This document shows positions 25,164 through 34,882 of a stretch of 64,000 nt of DNA, in pieces. Source of the stretch: Liolophura sinensis. Lineage: Eukaryota; Mollusca; Polyplacophora; Chitonida; Chitonidae. Under the pieces are notes generated by a model. That model was not told the origin of the DNA, searched no databases, and was given only the letters and a program-made list of their open reading frames with translations. The position numbers and the translations under genes are program-made. How positions within the stretch are numbered: position 1 is the stretch's first letter; each line of letters starts with the position of its first letter. The DNA is taken from positions 29,868,402 to 29,932,401 of the forward strand of contig NC_088301.1 of the NCBI RefSeq assembly GCF_032854445.1, read 5' to 3'.

Positions 25164-25871
25164 ATGTCTAATATTTATTTATTGGATTATTATTATGTAC
25201 TGTTAAGTTTTTCGCCCGGTTTTACATGTGGAGGAAAACAGAGCTCCCAGAATAAACCAAAGAGTTTTGGCAAGATACAGTCACATTCCAAGCAATCGAC
25301 CCCCAGCGAGGTACAGTCACATTACAAACAACCGCTCCCCAGGGAGATACAGTCACATTCCAAGCAATCGACCCCCAGCGAGGTACAGTCACATTACAAA
25401 CAACCGCTCCCCAGGGAGATACAGTCACATTCCAAGCAATCGACCCCCAGCGAGGTACAGTCACATTACAAACAACCGCTCCCCAGGGAGATACAGTCAC
25501 ATTCCAAGCAATCGACCCCCAGCGAGGTTCAGTCACATTACAAACAACCGCTCCCCAGGGAGATACAGTCACATTCCAAGCAATCGACCCCCAGCGAGGT
25601 ACAGTCACATTACAAACAACCGCTCCCCAGGGAGATACAGTCACATTACAAGCAATCGACCCCTAGCGAGGTACAGTCACATTACAAACAACCGCTCCCC
25701 AGGGAGATACAGTCACATTCCAAGCAATCGACCCCCAGCGAGGTACAGTCACATTACAAACAACCGCTCCCCAGGGAGATACAGTCACATTACAAGCAAT
25801 CGATCCCCAGCGAACTTCATGTAAGACCACAGTTCCAAGGCCCCCTAAGGCCCTCAGAACAAAGTAATTAA
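25164..25871 (+). other. Possible repetitive-protein ORF (not supported as a gene)
   Basis: 235 codons from ATG to TAA. A 37-residue non-repeat N-terminus has a weakly hydrophobic stretch (YLLDYYYVLLSF). It is followed by the 12+12 residue Gln/Ser/Pro-rich repeats and an 18-residue non-repeat C-terminus. A secreted low-complexity protein is conceivable, but no promoter, splice signal or known homologue supports it. Confidence 0.2.
25260..25812. repeat. 72-bp two-part coding-phase minisatellite
   Basis: Seven to eight 72-bp units, each made of two related 36-bp halves (tacagtcacattccaagcaa and tacagtcacattacaaacaa). Units are almost identical, so the expansion is recent. A 235-codon plus ORF (25164-25871) spans it; its repeat reads VQSHYKQPLPRE then IQSHSKQSTPSE. 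Since 36 is a multiple of three, another plus frame (198 codons) and a minus frame (140 codons) are also open, so openness alone is weak evidence of coding. Confidence 0.95.
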
Positions 25872-25939
25872 TAGAACCTTGAAAATTGTCTATCCAAAAA
25901 TGGTAGTGAACCCACCTCTTGAGTGACATATCTACATAC

Positions 25940-26500
25940 TTGCACTTGCCATGTCAACGGGCTGGCTCCTGTAATATCTACAGGCTCTATCCTGGCATGT
26001 CTACGGACTCGCTCTTGTCATATTCACAGGCTCGATCCTGGCATGTTTACAGGCTTGTAGTCTACAAGTTCGATCCTGACATGTTTACAGATTCGCTCCT
26101 GCCATATCTACAGACTCGCTCCTGGCATGTCTACGGGCTCGCTCCTGTCATATCTACAGGCTCGATCCTGGCATGTTTACAGGCTTGTAGTCTACAAGTT
26201 CAATCCTGACATGTTTACAGTTTTGCTCCTGCCATATCTACAGACTTGCTCCTGGCTTGTTTACAGGCTTGCCCCTGTCATATCTACAGACTCGATCTTG
26301 GCATGTCTACGGGCTCACCCTTGTCATGTCCACAGGGCTCGCTCCTGTCATATCTACAAGCTCACTCCAGTCATATCTATATACAGGCCCGCCCCCTGGT
26401 ATTACAGGCTCGCTCCTGCCATACCAAGAGGCACCCTGGCATGTCTACAGGCATGCTCCTGTTATATCTACAGGCTCGCTCCTGCCATGTCTAATGAAAG
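25940..26500. repeat. ~23-bp degenerate minisatellite
   Basis: Tandem 23-bp units alternating gctcctgtcatatctacag and gatcctggcatgtctacgg forms. A block with a unique insert (ggcttgtagtctacaagttc) occurs twice, 130 bp apart (near 26051 and 26181), indicating block duplication. It begins only about 130 bp after the 72-bp array. Confidence 0.9.
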
Positions 26501-26660
26501 CAACAACGTGTACCCCTTTATAGAAATATATTTGAACTTTGAACTATGAAGATATGTGTCAAATGAGATCCTTTATTAGGGATGTGGAAATAACTTGATA
26601 TTTCTCATCGAATATCCTAGCTGACGTGTCACAAATAAAAACTGATTACTGATATTTGTC

Positions 26661-27012
26661 TTTTGGAGTGAGTGAGTGAGTGAGTGCGTGGGGTTTAACG
26701 TCGTACTTAACAATTTTTCAGTCATATGACGACAAAGGTGTCCTTAGAGTGCATGTGATGTGCCTCCTTGTTGCAGGACTGATTTCAACTCTTTTATCTA
26801 GTGCTGCTTCACTGAGACGACTTACCGAAAGCAAGTAAGCTGACCCGCCCGAGCTATTATACTGATACGGGTCAACCAGTCGTTGAACTTTCCCTTTCAC
26901 GCTGAACGCCAAGCGAGGAAGTTACTTCCTCTTTCAAAGTCTTAGGTGTGACTCGACTCAGAATTGACCCTGGTTATACCGCTACCGAAGCGGATGCTCT
27001 ACCAACTGTGCT
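26661..27012 (-). mobile_element. SINE-B, near full length
   Basis: Minus orientation. The left end is the (gtga)n/actc tail; then gtttaacgtcgtacttaaca and gtcatatgacgac; then a body with acttaccgaaagcaagtaag and gaacgccaagcgaggaagtt. The right end is a tRNA-like head (minus strand: agcacagttggtagagcatc). Same family as 39994-40365. Confidence 0.85.
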
Positions 27013-28457
27013 TGTCTTTAGGAATATAACAGGTTATAAACGAGAAATACATAGCTAACATATGCAGAAAATCGGCAATAGCTTTCCCTGAATATGCATG
27101 TGTACGGAATGAAAAGCTGCAGAGTACTAACAACCGAAAGACAACATTTCTTGAGATGACACGGATGAGTTTCACGTGCTCACTAAGTGTCAAGTGTAAG
27201 TACTAGGTGTGTTAAATAGCTGCAGTGACAAACACAGTCTCAGCGAACAACCGTAAGGCAGATTGCTTATCGTTATCTCATCCAGTGTTTCACTGTGGTT
27301 TTATTAGTGTGATCGCGAGTACACTAGTTACTGCCATTGTGAGTGCTTTGCCAGTTGAACATAATAAGCGTTTAATGGGGATGTTAAATACAGTTAACGC
27401 CTCGTGTTGAAAGCGGCTCGCGGGGAGTCTGATTCAGAAGATAACCTTCAAGTCGAATGTTTCAGATGCCTTCTGAAATCGGATACTCTCCTTTCGCTTA
27501 AATTTTTTTTCTGCTGCGTTTTAATTGCATAATCAGCACTTTGTTTGAAAGAGATAGAGCAAAACCAAATAAAGATCCGAGGAAGTTTGGATTTGGAGGA
27601 GTTTTCTTGTATTAAAACAGTAAGCAAATGTAAGATGTGTATTGCATACATATAGCATTTACAAAGCTTCAGTTTTTCTTAATATTGTAAGAAATGCTTG
27701 TTTTATAAATAAGAGCCAGTCGTCTTCACAAAGGTTTTTGAACAAGTTTAATTCTGAATGGCGTTATCCCTTCCAAACGATCGTACCAATGCAGTAGGGG
27801 GAAAAATACGCAATGTGCGCAAAGCTATAATGCGCTTGAGTATTTCGATAGTTTTCTCTGATGTTGAAGAACAAATACCAGATATGGTTCAATTCATTTG
27901 TTTAATTTATTGATTTGTTCGTTTACCTGATTCATATTTTCGAAAATATTTTTTTGGAACAACGGAGCTGTCAAACTTCCCCAATCTCAATGTGTACAAA
28001 TAGGGAATCAAAGAATAGGATAATAAATTGTAGTTTTAAACAGCAAGAGACTTTTCATGATCAAATTCTGATGTTGATAGCAATGGTTCAGGTGTTTTTT
28101 GTGTTGCTGTTTTTCTAAACAACCACACTTACAACTGGTAGAAAGCTTTATCAAGGTAAAGGCTAGTTTGTCCTAATTGTTATGCACTTAACTGGTTTGT
28201 ACCTGTAATGCGCAGTGCCCAATCCTGTGAAAGAGAATCCAACTATAGCCATCATCAGATTAAGAAAAATCTTTCATTGGCATCACTTATATAAAAATAG
28301 TTACATTCCAACCATTTGCATTTACAATGAAAAGTCTAAAACTTCAGGGATATCTCAGGTAGCCCGCTACACGACAAATCTTCATAAGTTAAACAGCGAT
28401 AACTCAAAGTATAAATGCTCTTCCAGTATACTTAACCCATCTGGGTTGCACTCAAAA
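27013..28457. other. Unique AT-rich intergenic DNA
   Basis: No supported gene or repeat. Confidence 0.5.
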
Positions 28458-28681
28458 AATTAAAATGTTAATTTTAACATAATTTATGTTGTTATAACAC
28501 AATATTCTGTCATATTCAGCACAATATCCTGTTAGTCTAATAGAATCTTATGTTGTTATAATAGAGCAAGTGTGTTACGTTTAACAGAACAATCTGCTGC
28601 AATAAGAGAATACATTCTAGCATCTCTCAGACAACAGACCTTCTGCTAAAATTAACAGATAAATTTTTTCAATGTACTATC
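28458..28681 (+). mobile_element. MITE-like element, copy 2
   Basis: Related to 22658-22870. Ends carry imperfect inverted repeats: aaaaaattaaaatgttaatt at the left, and on the right the complement of aaaaaatttatctgttaatt. Internal words: tgtcatattcagcacaatat and gagcaagtgtgttacg. No coding capacity. Confidence 0.55.
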
Positions 28682-29119
28682 TCGCGCACTAACGCATGTG
28701 GACTAACACAACAATGAGCTAATACAATTTATTTAATACGTCGTTGTAATTCAACCGATAAAACTCTATACACTTATACGTATACGAAAACGACACTAAC
28801 GGACAGATTGTTTATCGAATTAATTAGTCTTTCACACTTATGTTTTTGTACAATGTAATTATTGGTATGATCTGTTTATCTTTGGGGATAACTGATCCCC
28901 GTCAGCTAAATATTTCTTGCAAATAATATAATCTCTGAGGCGGAAAAAAATATGTCGAAATATTTGACAGATGTCCTTGTGGTTTGAAGGTAAAGTAAGA
29001 CATCTTCCAAATAGAGACCCGAGCTAGATGGGTTAATAATTTAGTTAACATGTTATGTGGAGTATTACCGGTAGTGCGAAGCCTGCAGCTATAATAACGG
29101 CAGTATTTTGACAAATTAG

Positions 29120-29807
29120 GCCATGATGGAGCGTTTAGAGGCTGACTCGGTGGGTAGCCTTCTCTACAGTCTGGTCTTAGACATCGGGTCCCGTCTTGGA
29201 TTGTTTGTCGGGTGTGGGAAGTTATTCCTAAACAGTGTCAAAGGAAGCTTTGGGCGGTCGGAGCATCGGTGGGTACACTTACAGCCGGGATTGAATGAGC
29301 ACAGCCCTTTCCCGCTCGGGTCCCCTATAACCCTGTGCAGGCCGCGACAGTTTACTCCTTGCCTCTCTCCTAATGATTTACGTCCTCTATAGAGTTGTGG
29401 GGTAATGATTGGCAAAGGTAAACAAATCTCACCAAGAACACGTGTTTATATTAGTCAGCCTAATTTTTCGCGTGGCATCCCAGCGAGAAGATCACCCGCT
29501 TTGTGAAATGTCTTCATTGGACTGGAATTAATGGTGCTTTTGCTGACAAGTTGGTAGGGGTCAGATAGCGCAGAGACTTGTGTGCAGACTTCCCCTCCAA
29601 CACTGACCGCAGCACAAATCTCCACTCCTCAACTCTTGTCAGCTCCTTGGTTGTCATCCTGAACGGTTTTTGGTCAACCACCAGAATCTGACAAAGTTTA
29701 ACGCCGACACAGTGAGACTATAACCAGGTATTGTTTTGAACGCCAAAATCAAGAAGAAGGGTTAACTTGGGCTTGCACTGGTACGGACATTTCTTTTCTT
29801 TATCAAA
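29120..29807 (+). promoter_or_regulatory. 5' flank of bHLH gene 2
   Basis: A distinctly GC-richer stretch (about 29120-29400) within 700 bp upstream of the gene 2 start; probably promoter and 5' UTR. Short ORFs of 83-89 codons on both strands overlap it and carry no motif. No TATA box or transcription start could be assigned. Confidence 0.35.
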
Positions 29808-30122
29808 ATGCCAAAGCGTCGAGAACGGGAAGCTAAGTTGAATGAAACTGATGATGATTCTAGTGACGGTAGTGGAGAATTGTGTAAAGTCAGGAAAGAA
29901 GAGCAGCGGTCAGCGGCAAATCGCCGAGAGAGGACACGTATGAGAGTTCTGAGCAAAGCGTTCGGCAAACTCAAGACGACCTTACCCTGGGTTCCGCTGG
30001 ACACAAAACTTTCCAAGCTGGACACTCTTCGGTTAGCTTCAAGTTACATAGGTCATCTTAATCGAATGCTGATCAGTGGAGAGGATACAATTTCATCTCT
30101 AAATTTCTGTCCGGAGAATTTG
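29808..30122 (+). CDS. bHLH gene 2, exon 1 (bHLH domain)
   Basis: 105 codons, phase-0 end before GTGAGT. The start codon has A at -3 and matches the start chosen for gene 1. The intron that follows is 2924 bp and contains two SINE-A copies. Confidence 0.92.
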
Positions 30123-33100
30123 GTGAGTTTGTTAGCTACTGCAGACGTTCAATACGCTAACGTTTACCGTACTGGCAACTTTTCATAGCATTTCGCGCTA
30201 TAAAAAACGTTTCCATCCAAATTGTTGACAAGCATGTAACCGTTTTAGGCAGCTGGTTTTCGGATAAATTTCAACAAATTACCATTTTAATACGCGACAC
30301 ACGTTTTCTAAGTACACAATGCTAAAGTCAAGCTCATGCTGTCTTTATGTCCGGCCTTACGTTGGAACTTTTTCCAGCAACCTGCGGATGGTGGTGGGTT
30401 TCCCCTGGCTCTGCTCGGTTTCCTCCTACCATAATGCTGAACGCATTGACTACTGGGTAAAACATCAATGAAATTAATAAATAAATAAGATTTTTAATTG
30501 AAACTATACAAATATCTCAAGGATGGGGTGATAAGAACAAGTTTGAATTTTGAACAATAATCAAAGAAATAAATAAAATAAATATGCAAAGTGTTAGATG
30601 TAAATTATTATGTCTATGTTTTGGACAGTCCATTTCATAGATATTTTTCATAAATTACATAAATGATACTCGAAATGTGTAAATAATACACTTGGGCTGT
30701 TCACGGTAGGTCATGATGATCGTCAATACATACCAATACCGCACAGGCCTAGTTTGTCACATGCATGTGGATGTAGTAGGGATGCATTTCGAAATTTGAA
30801 TTCAAATTGGAAGCCTGTCAGTTTTGCACATTTGACATATTAAATCATGACTACTATTTTCCCGTATATCATTTCCTTCATCAGTTGTCTTAGTACCGTT
30901 GATAAACTGTTCTAACCTAATCAAAGATGTTTAATGCTTGTATCGCTCATCAGATTGAACGTCTACTACTTTTCTGGCAGCGTACATCTACGCCTGGAAG
31001 GTTGGCCTTTACTAGAGTATGTATGTATGCTGAGGGTTGACCTCATGCTTAACAATTTATCAGCCATATGACGACGATTTACTAAAGTAGCTATGCCACA
31101 TCGAACTTTAGTCCTGGGGTCGATTCCACACAGTCATTTCTGACTTAAGTCTAAATTTAAATCTTCTTCACAACGCTTAATTTTTGGTAATATAAGTTGA
31201 AATTTGGACACATTTGTCTTAAGATAATATTGATGAGGTGGACAAAATTTTTATTTCTGAAGCCGAAAACTGAGCTTTAAGATCGTATTTCAGATTTTGA
31301 CTTATGCCAGAAATGTCTTTGATGAATCGACCCCTGATGCTTACTCATGGGGCATATTCTACCTGATGGAAATAGTTAAGTTTTCGTGAATTATGTCATG
31401 TCGTACTTTAATTAGCTATACCTCTTACAGGTGGCGTCCGTTGTCGAGTGGTAACGCAAAACAGTGACCCTAGACTCTCTCAGTCTAGCTGTAAGTTCAA
31501 GTCCAACTCATACTGGCTTCTTCTTTAGTTATACGTTGGATGGCTGTACGGGGGCTGACATGAAAGCTATGTCAGCAACCCGTGGATGGCCGTGGGTATC
31601 TCTACCCCTCTGCGCGGTTTACACCCATCTATCATAATGTTGGCCCCAGTCGAAAAAGTGAAGTATTCTTGAGTGCAGATAAAACACTAAACAAATAAAT
31701 ACAAATGGAGTGAGGTCAGAATCCTCCAACACTGAAATTGTCCAAGACAAATCGTCGAAGAAAGCTAGTCAAGTCATCCAAAATAATTGGTCAAATTGCC
31801 GTACATCGTCGTATCCTCTTTTAACTGGCTACACCTTCTGTATGTATCACAGTATGGCTGCCTCTCTGTAGGACATCCCATTTTAATTAGCTACACCTCG
31901 TCCTCGTTTATAACAACATAACTGCTTAATTAAAAAATGCCTTGCCCATTTTTCACACCAGTCGGCGATGGTGTCTGCGTGTGGTTTACGATGATGTTAT
32001 GCCACACGAAGTCTTTGTTAAACAGCCACGAGATACACTCTTGTAACCTAGCAACCTAAACAAGCTGTATAATATTCTGTTGAATGACACAGCTGAAATG
32101 GTGGCATTTCTCGGCAAATCCCTATCTCTATGTAATCTATATCTCTATGTAATGTTTACTGATGTAAAACATGAAAAACAAGTGCGCTACATGTTATAAT
32201 TTCGCATAACTATTGGCCTCATGATGTCCTATATATGCGGCCCTGTTATATTAGATAGTTTGTGTTGTGGATTGAAATTCATTTCAAGAGTTTTAATTTG
32301 ACTACTTTTGTAGTGTCATCGTATGACATATGAAATGTTTCATTCCGCTTGTTTTCGCAGTGGTCCTATCTGCTCTATATAGACAATTATAAGAATTCAC
32401 AATTTGAGATTTATTTGGTATACTCTTTTCCAAACCCAGATAACCATTTTCAAAGTCTAACATTATTGAAACTGTATCCAAAATATTGATATATACATGT
32501 ATATTCTGTACATAAAGAATTCCTCTCATTTTGTTTTTTGATTTCATGCACTAAATAGTAGACCTAACGCTGGAGATCATGACATCGCCTCATTTATCTA
32601 AGACAGTTGTTATGGACTGGCCGTTGAAACAAACTCACTGAATTCTATAACATCAAGACCTGTGAAGTTATCCATCAGGTTTATATTGTCTTACTTTTAT
32701 TTTGCGTATGTGCACCTTTATCTTCCAACTGAAGCTTCTCCCAATTTTCCAATCTGGACAAAAGCAGTCAATTTCAACGATCTACCAAAAACTAGCGAGA
32801 ACGAGAAGAAGTGAGGAGTCACATCCTAGATAATCTTGTAACGGGAATTTTGCCATTAACGAAGACAAACGGTAACTTAGAATAAGGCTACAGAGATCCG
32901 GCTAACAAAACCCGAAACTTTAAAAATGTGGTATTGTTTGACGATATCGATTAATGAAATGACAGTTTTCAAATGACCCTTGTGTGGTACATGTGTAAAA
33001 TATACACCAATGTAGGCCTATACCAAATACTCTGTGTTTGTTGTAGACGTGGCCGCTGTTGTTTGACAGTCGGACGATGGAGGATGGGATAAGGCGGGGT

Positions 33101-33139
33101 CAGTGCTGCCCGGGCACAGGAGGGGCTCAGTCGGCGTGA
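29808..33139 (+). CDS. Musculin/TCF21-type bHLH transcription factor, gene 2 (two exons)
   Basis: Coding parts are 29808-30122 and 33047-33139, together 135 residues. The N-terminus is basic (MPKRRERE), then acidic and Ser-rich ([13 protein letters not shown]). The bHLH domain is at about residues 34-88: basic region [13 protein letters not shown], helix 1 [17 protein letters not shown], then [27 protein letters not shown] donor follows CPENL at the same place and phase as in gene 1, so the open tail to 30188 is intronic. The acceptor ttgtag opens exon 2 with [14 protein letters not shown], which aligns with [13 protein letters not shown] of gene 1. The bHLH is clearly of the TCF21/MSC group but more diverged: the Ala before Arg-Glu-Arg is Arg, and there are changes in helix 2. 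Most likely a lineage-specific paralogue. Gene 1 lies 12 kb away in divergent orientation. Confidence 0.9.
30340..30488 (+). mobile_element. SINE-A, 3' part (gene 2 intron)
   Basis: tgtccggccttacgttgg, cagcaacctgcggatggtgg, ccataatgctg, then a shortened tail with AAATA repeats. Confidence 0.75.
31028..31080 (-). mobile_element. SINE-B/C tail fragment (gene 2 intron)
   Basis: ctgagggttgacctcatgct, taacaatttatcagccatat, gacgacg: reverse complement of the SINE-B/C 3' tail only. Confidence 0.55.
31431..31712 (+). mobile_element. SINE-A, diverged near full length (gene 2 intron)
   Basis: Diverged tRNA-like head (ggtggcgtccgttgtcgagt), B-box-like aagttcaagtccaactcata, atggccgtgggtatc, cataatgttggccccagtcg and a tail ending in aaacaaataaata. 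Confidence 0.8.
33047..33139 (+). CDS. bHLH gene 2, exon 2 (C-terminus)
   Basis: 30 codons plus TGA after a tgtttgttgtag acceptor. Starts [14 protein letters not shown] and ends in a Gly-rich tail (GGAQSA). Assigned from its match to exon 2 of gene 1 and to the family TWPF motif. The minus ORF over the same bases (32969-33196) is a shadow. Confidence 0.85.
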   Translation, partial: TWPLLFDSRTMEDGIRRGQCCPGTGGAQSA

Positions 33140-33315
33140 CCGTCGACATTCCGCCCCGTCCACAGCATTCCGAACAGGTTGGATAGAGATAAGCACGGGC
33201 GGAGTTTAAACCGAACTATTTTCACGTCTGATGCTCGGCCTGTACAGTCACACAGTGCGTGGCAATGAAAATGAGAAGAACGCGTCTTCTTTAATATATT
33301 CGATTAACCCAGCAA

Positions 33316-33321
33316 ATTAAA
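33316..33321 (+). terminator. Weak candidate poly(A) signal of bHLH gene 2
   Basis: ATTAAA variant about 180 nt after the stop codon. Only a positional argument. Confidence 0.2.
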
Positions 33322-33889
33322 ACAGCATGTAGTTTCAGTCACGGTCACGTGTGGTGACATGTACGTTAAAGAGTTATGACTTTTACGATTTTTAGTTCAG
33401 TGACTATTCGTGACATTCGACCAGATTATGAACATGCCACCCCGTGTCGATCATAGAAAATATACAGCTAAATAAGAAATGACTAAGAACAATTGTCTAC
33501 ATACTGCAGATCAGAACAACCTATAGTATTGTGGAATGCAAGAACAAAACGACAAGAACGTATAATTCTCACTGAGTCTGGCATGAAGTTTACATGGAAT
33601 GAGGCTGTAAGTTCCTGAAATTAATTTCACAGATTTGACTTACATTTTAATTATTTGTGCAGTACATACAGGCCTAGGTGTACAGTTCCTTATTGCACGT
33701 ATGTAAACGTCGTGGTCAGATAATTCATGTGTATAGTTTTACTGTTTCTTTGCATGAAATTAATTTATTATATCGATCATCACTATCCACTTGGGACAAA
33801 AACGACTCTAACATAACATGTGTTACATAATAGAGACTTGATAAATGCCCAGTGTGTATGAATGGTTGTCGTCTGTATGTATATGGTAC

Positions 33890-34140
33890 CCTCTGATATG
33901 AACGAAAGTTTGAAGAAAATTCAGTTGGATTGTAGCCATATAGGAATTTGACACGGTTTTCTTGTTTTTTCCACATCAGAACATACAACATTTTGTATAT
34001 ATATATTTACAGTATCCCTGATGAGAACAAAAGTTCGAGACTATAGTTGGAATACAACGGTGTAGAAATGTGAGAAGGTTTCCATGGTTTTTTCTTATAC
34101 CTATTCTCCACATGAGACCAATCAACTTTTTGCATATATA
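33890..34140 (+). repeat. Interspersed repeat R3, two tandem copies
   Basis: Two diverged ~120-bp units (landmarks: ccctgatgagaacaaaagtt, gttggaatacaac, ttttttcttatacc, ctccacat.aga.caatca). A third unit lies at 39282-39400. Class unknown. Confidence 0.55.
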
Positions 34141-34189
34141 CATATATGGTGCACAATGATGGAAACTTATGGGAGTTTTGCATAATTTG

Positions 34190-34472
34190 GAAAATTCTTA
34201 TTTATTTAATTATTTGATTGGTTTTTTATGCCGTACTCGTAGTGCTCAAGAATATTTCACTTATACGACGGCGGTCAGCATTGTGGTGGGAGGAAACCAG
34301 GTAGAGCCCGGTGGAAAACGGCAATCATCTACACGTTGCTGGCAGACCTTTCCACGTACAGGAGAGGGAGTCAGCAGCATAAGCTGCACTTGATCTCACC
34401 GCGACCGCATTCGTAAGAGGCTCCTTGGTCACTGCGCCCTGCTGGTACACTAGCCTGGGCCATGGAGGCCCT
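34190..34472 (-). mobile_element. SINE-A, near full length
   Basis: Tail gattggttttttatgccgta, body cttatacgacggcggtcagc and ggtgggaggaaaccaggtag, head region gtgctagt/ccatggaggccc diverged. A small insertion (cgtagtg) is present in the tail. Confidence 0.88.
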
Positions 34473-34699
34473 TGGAGATTTCTTTTGTGTGTATTGATGT
34501 ATACTCAATCTCTTACAATAACATACCTTGACACATACTGTGTTGAAATGAACAATTTAATTTAATACATATGTACTTGTGTTCTAAATTTTCTAAATAA
34601 AATATATACAAAACCTGTCCTTTTTTATATCCTTTTACACAACTACTTTCTTACGTTGATTAGTACAGGAGTATTTGTAATTCCAAGCAATTTGGTCTT

Positions 34700-34882
34700 G
34701 CGGTTATCGTGCTAGTAGAGCACAATGACTCAGGAGCCTCTCACCAATGTGGTCGCTGTGAGTTCAAGTCCACTTCATGCTGCATAGCTTCCTCTCCGGT
34801 CGTAAGTGAGAGGTTTTTCAGCAACGTGCAGATGGCCATAATGCTGGCTACCGTCGTATAAGTGAAATATTCTTGTGCCTCC
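34700..34882 (+). mobile_element. SINE-A, internally deleted
   Basis: Head-derived caatgactcaggagcctctc and tgtggtcgctgtgagttcaa, then gcttcctctccggtcgtaag, and after a deletion the ccataatgctggctaccgtc tail. Confidence 0.8.

Noticed and set aside
30123..30188. Read-through tail of bHLH gene 2
   Set aside because: GTGAGT donor at the same position and phase as in gene 1; a matching exon lies at 33047-33139.
32600..32640. Alternative exon 2 for bHLH gene 2 (reads DWPLKQTH)
   Set aside because: Has an upstream AG, but lacks the TWP start and the further F-x-x-R-T match found at 33047.
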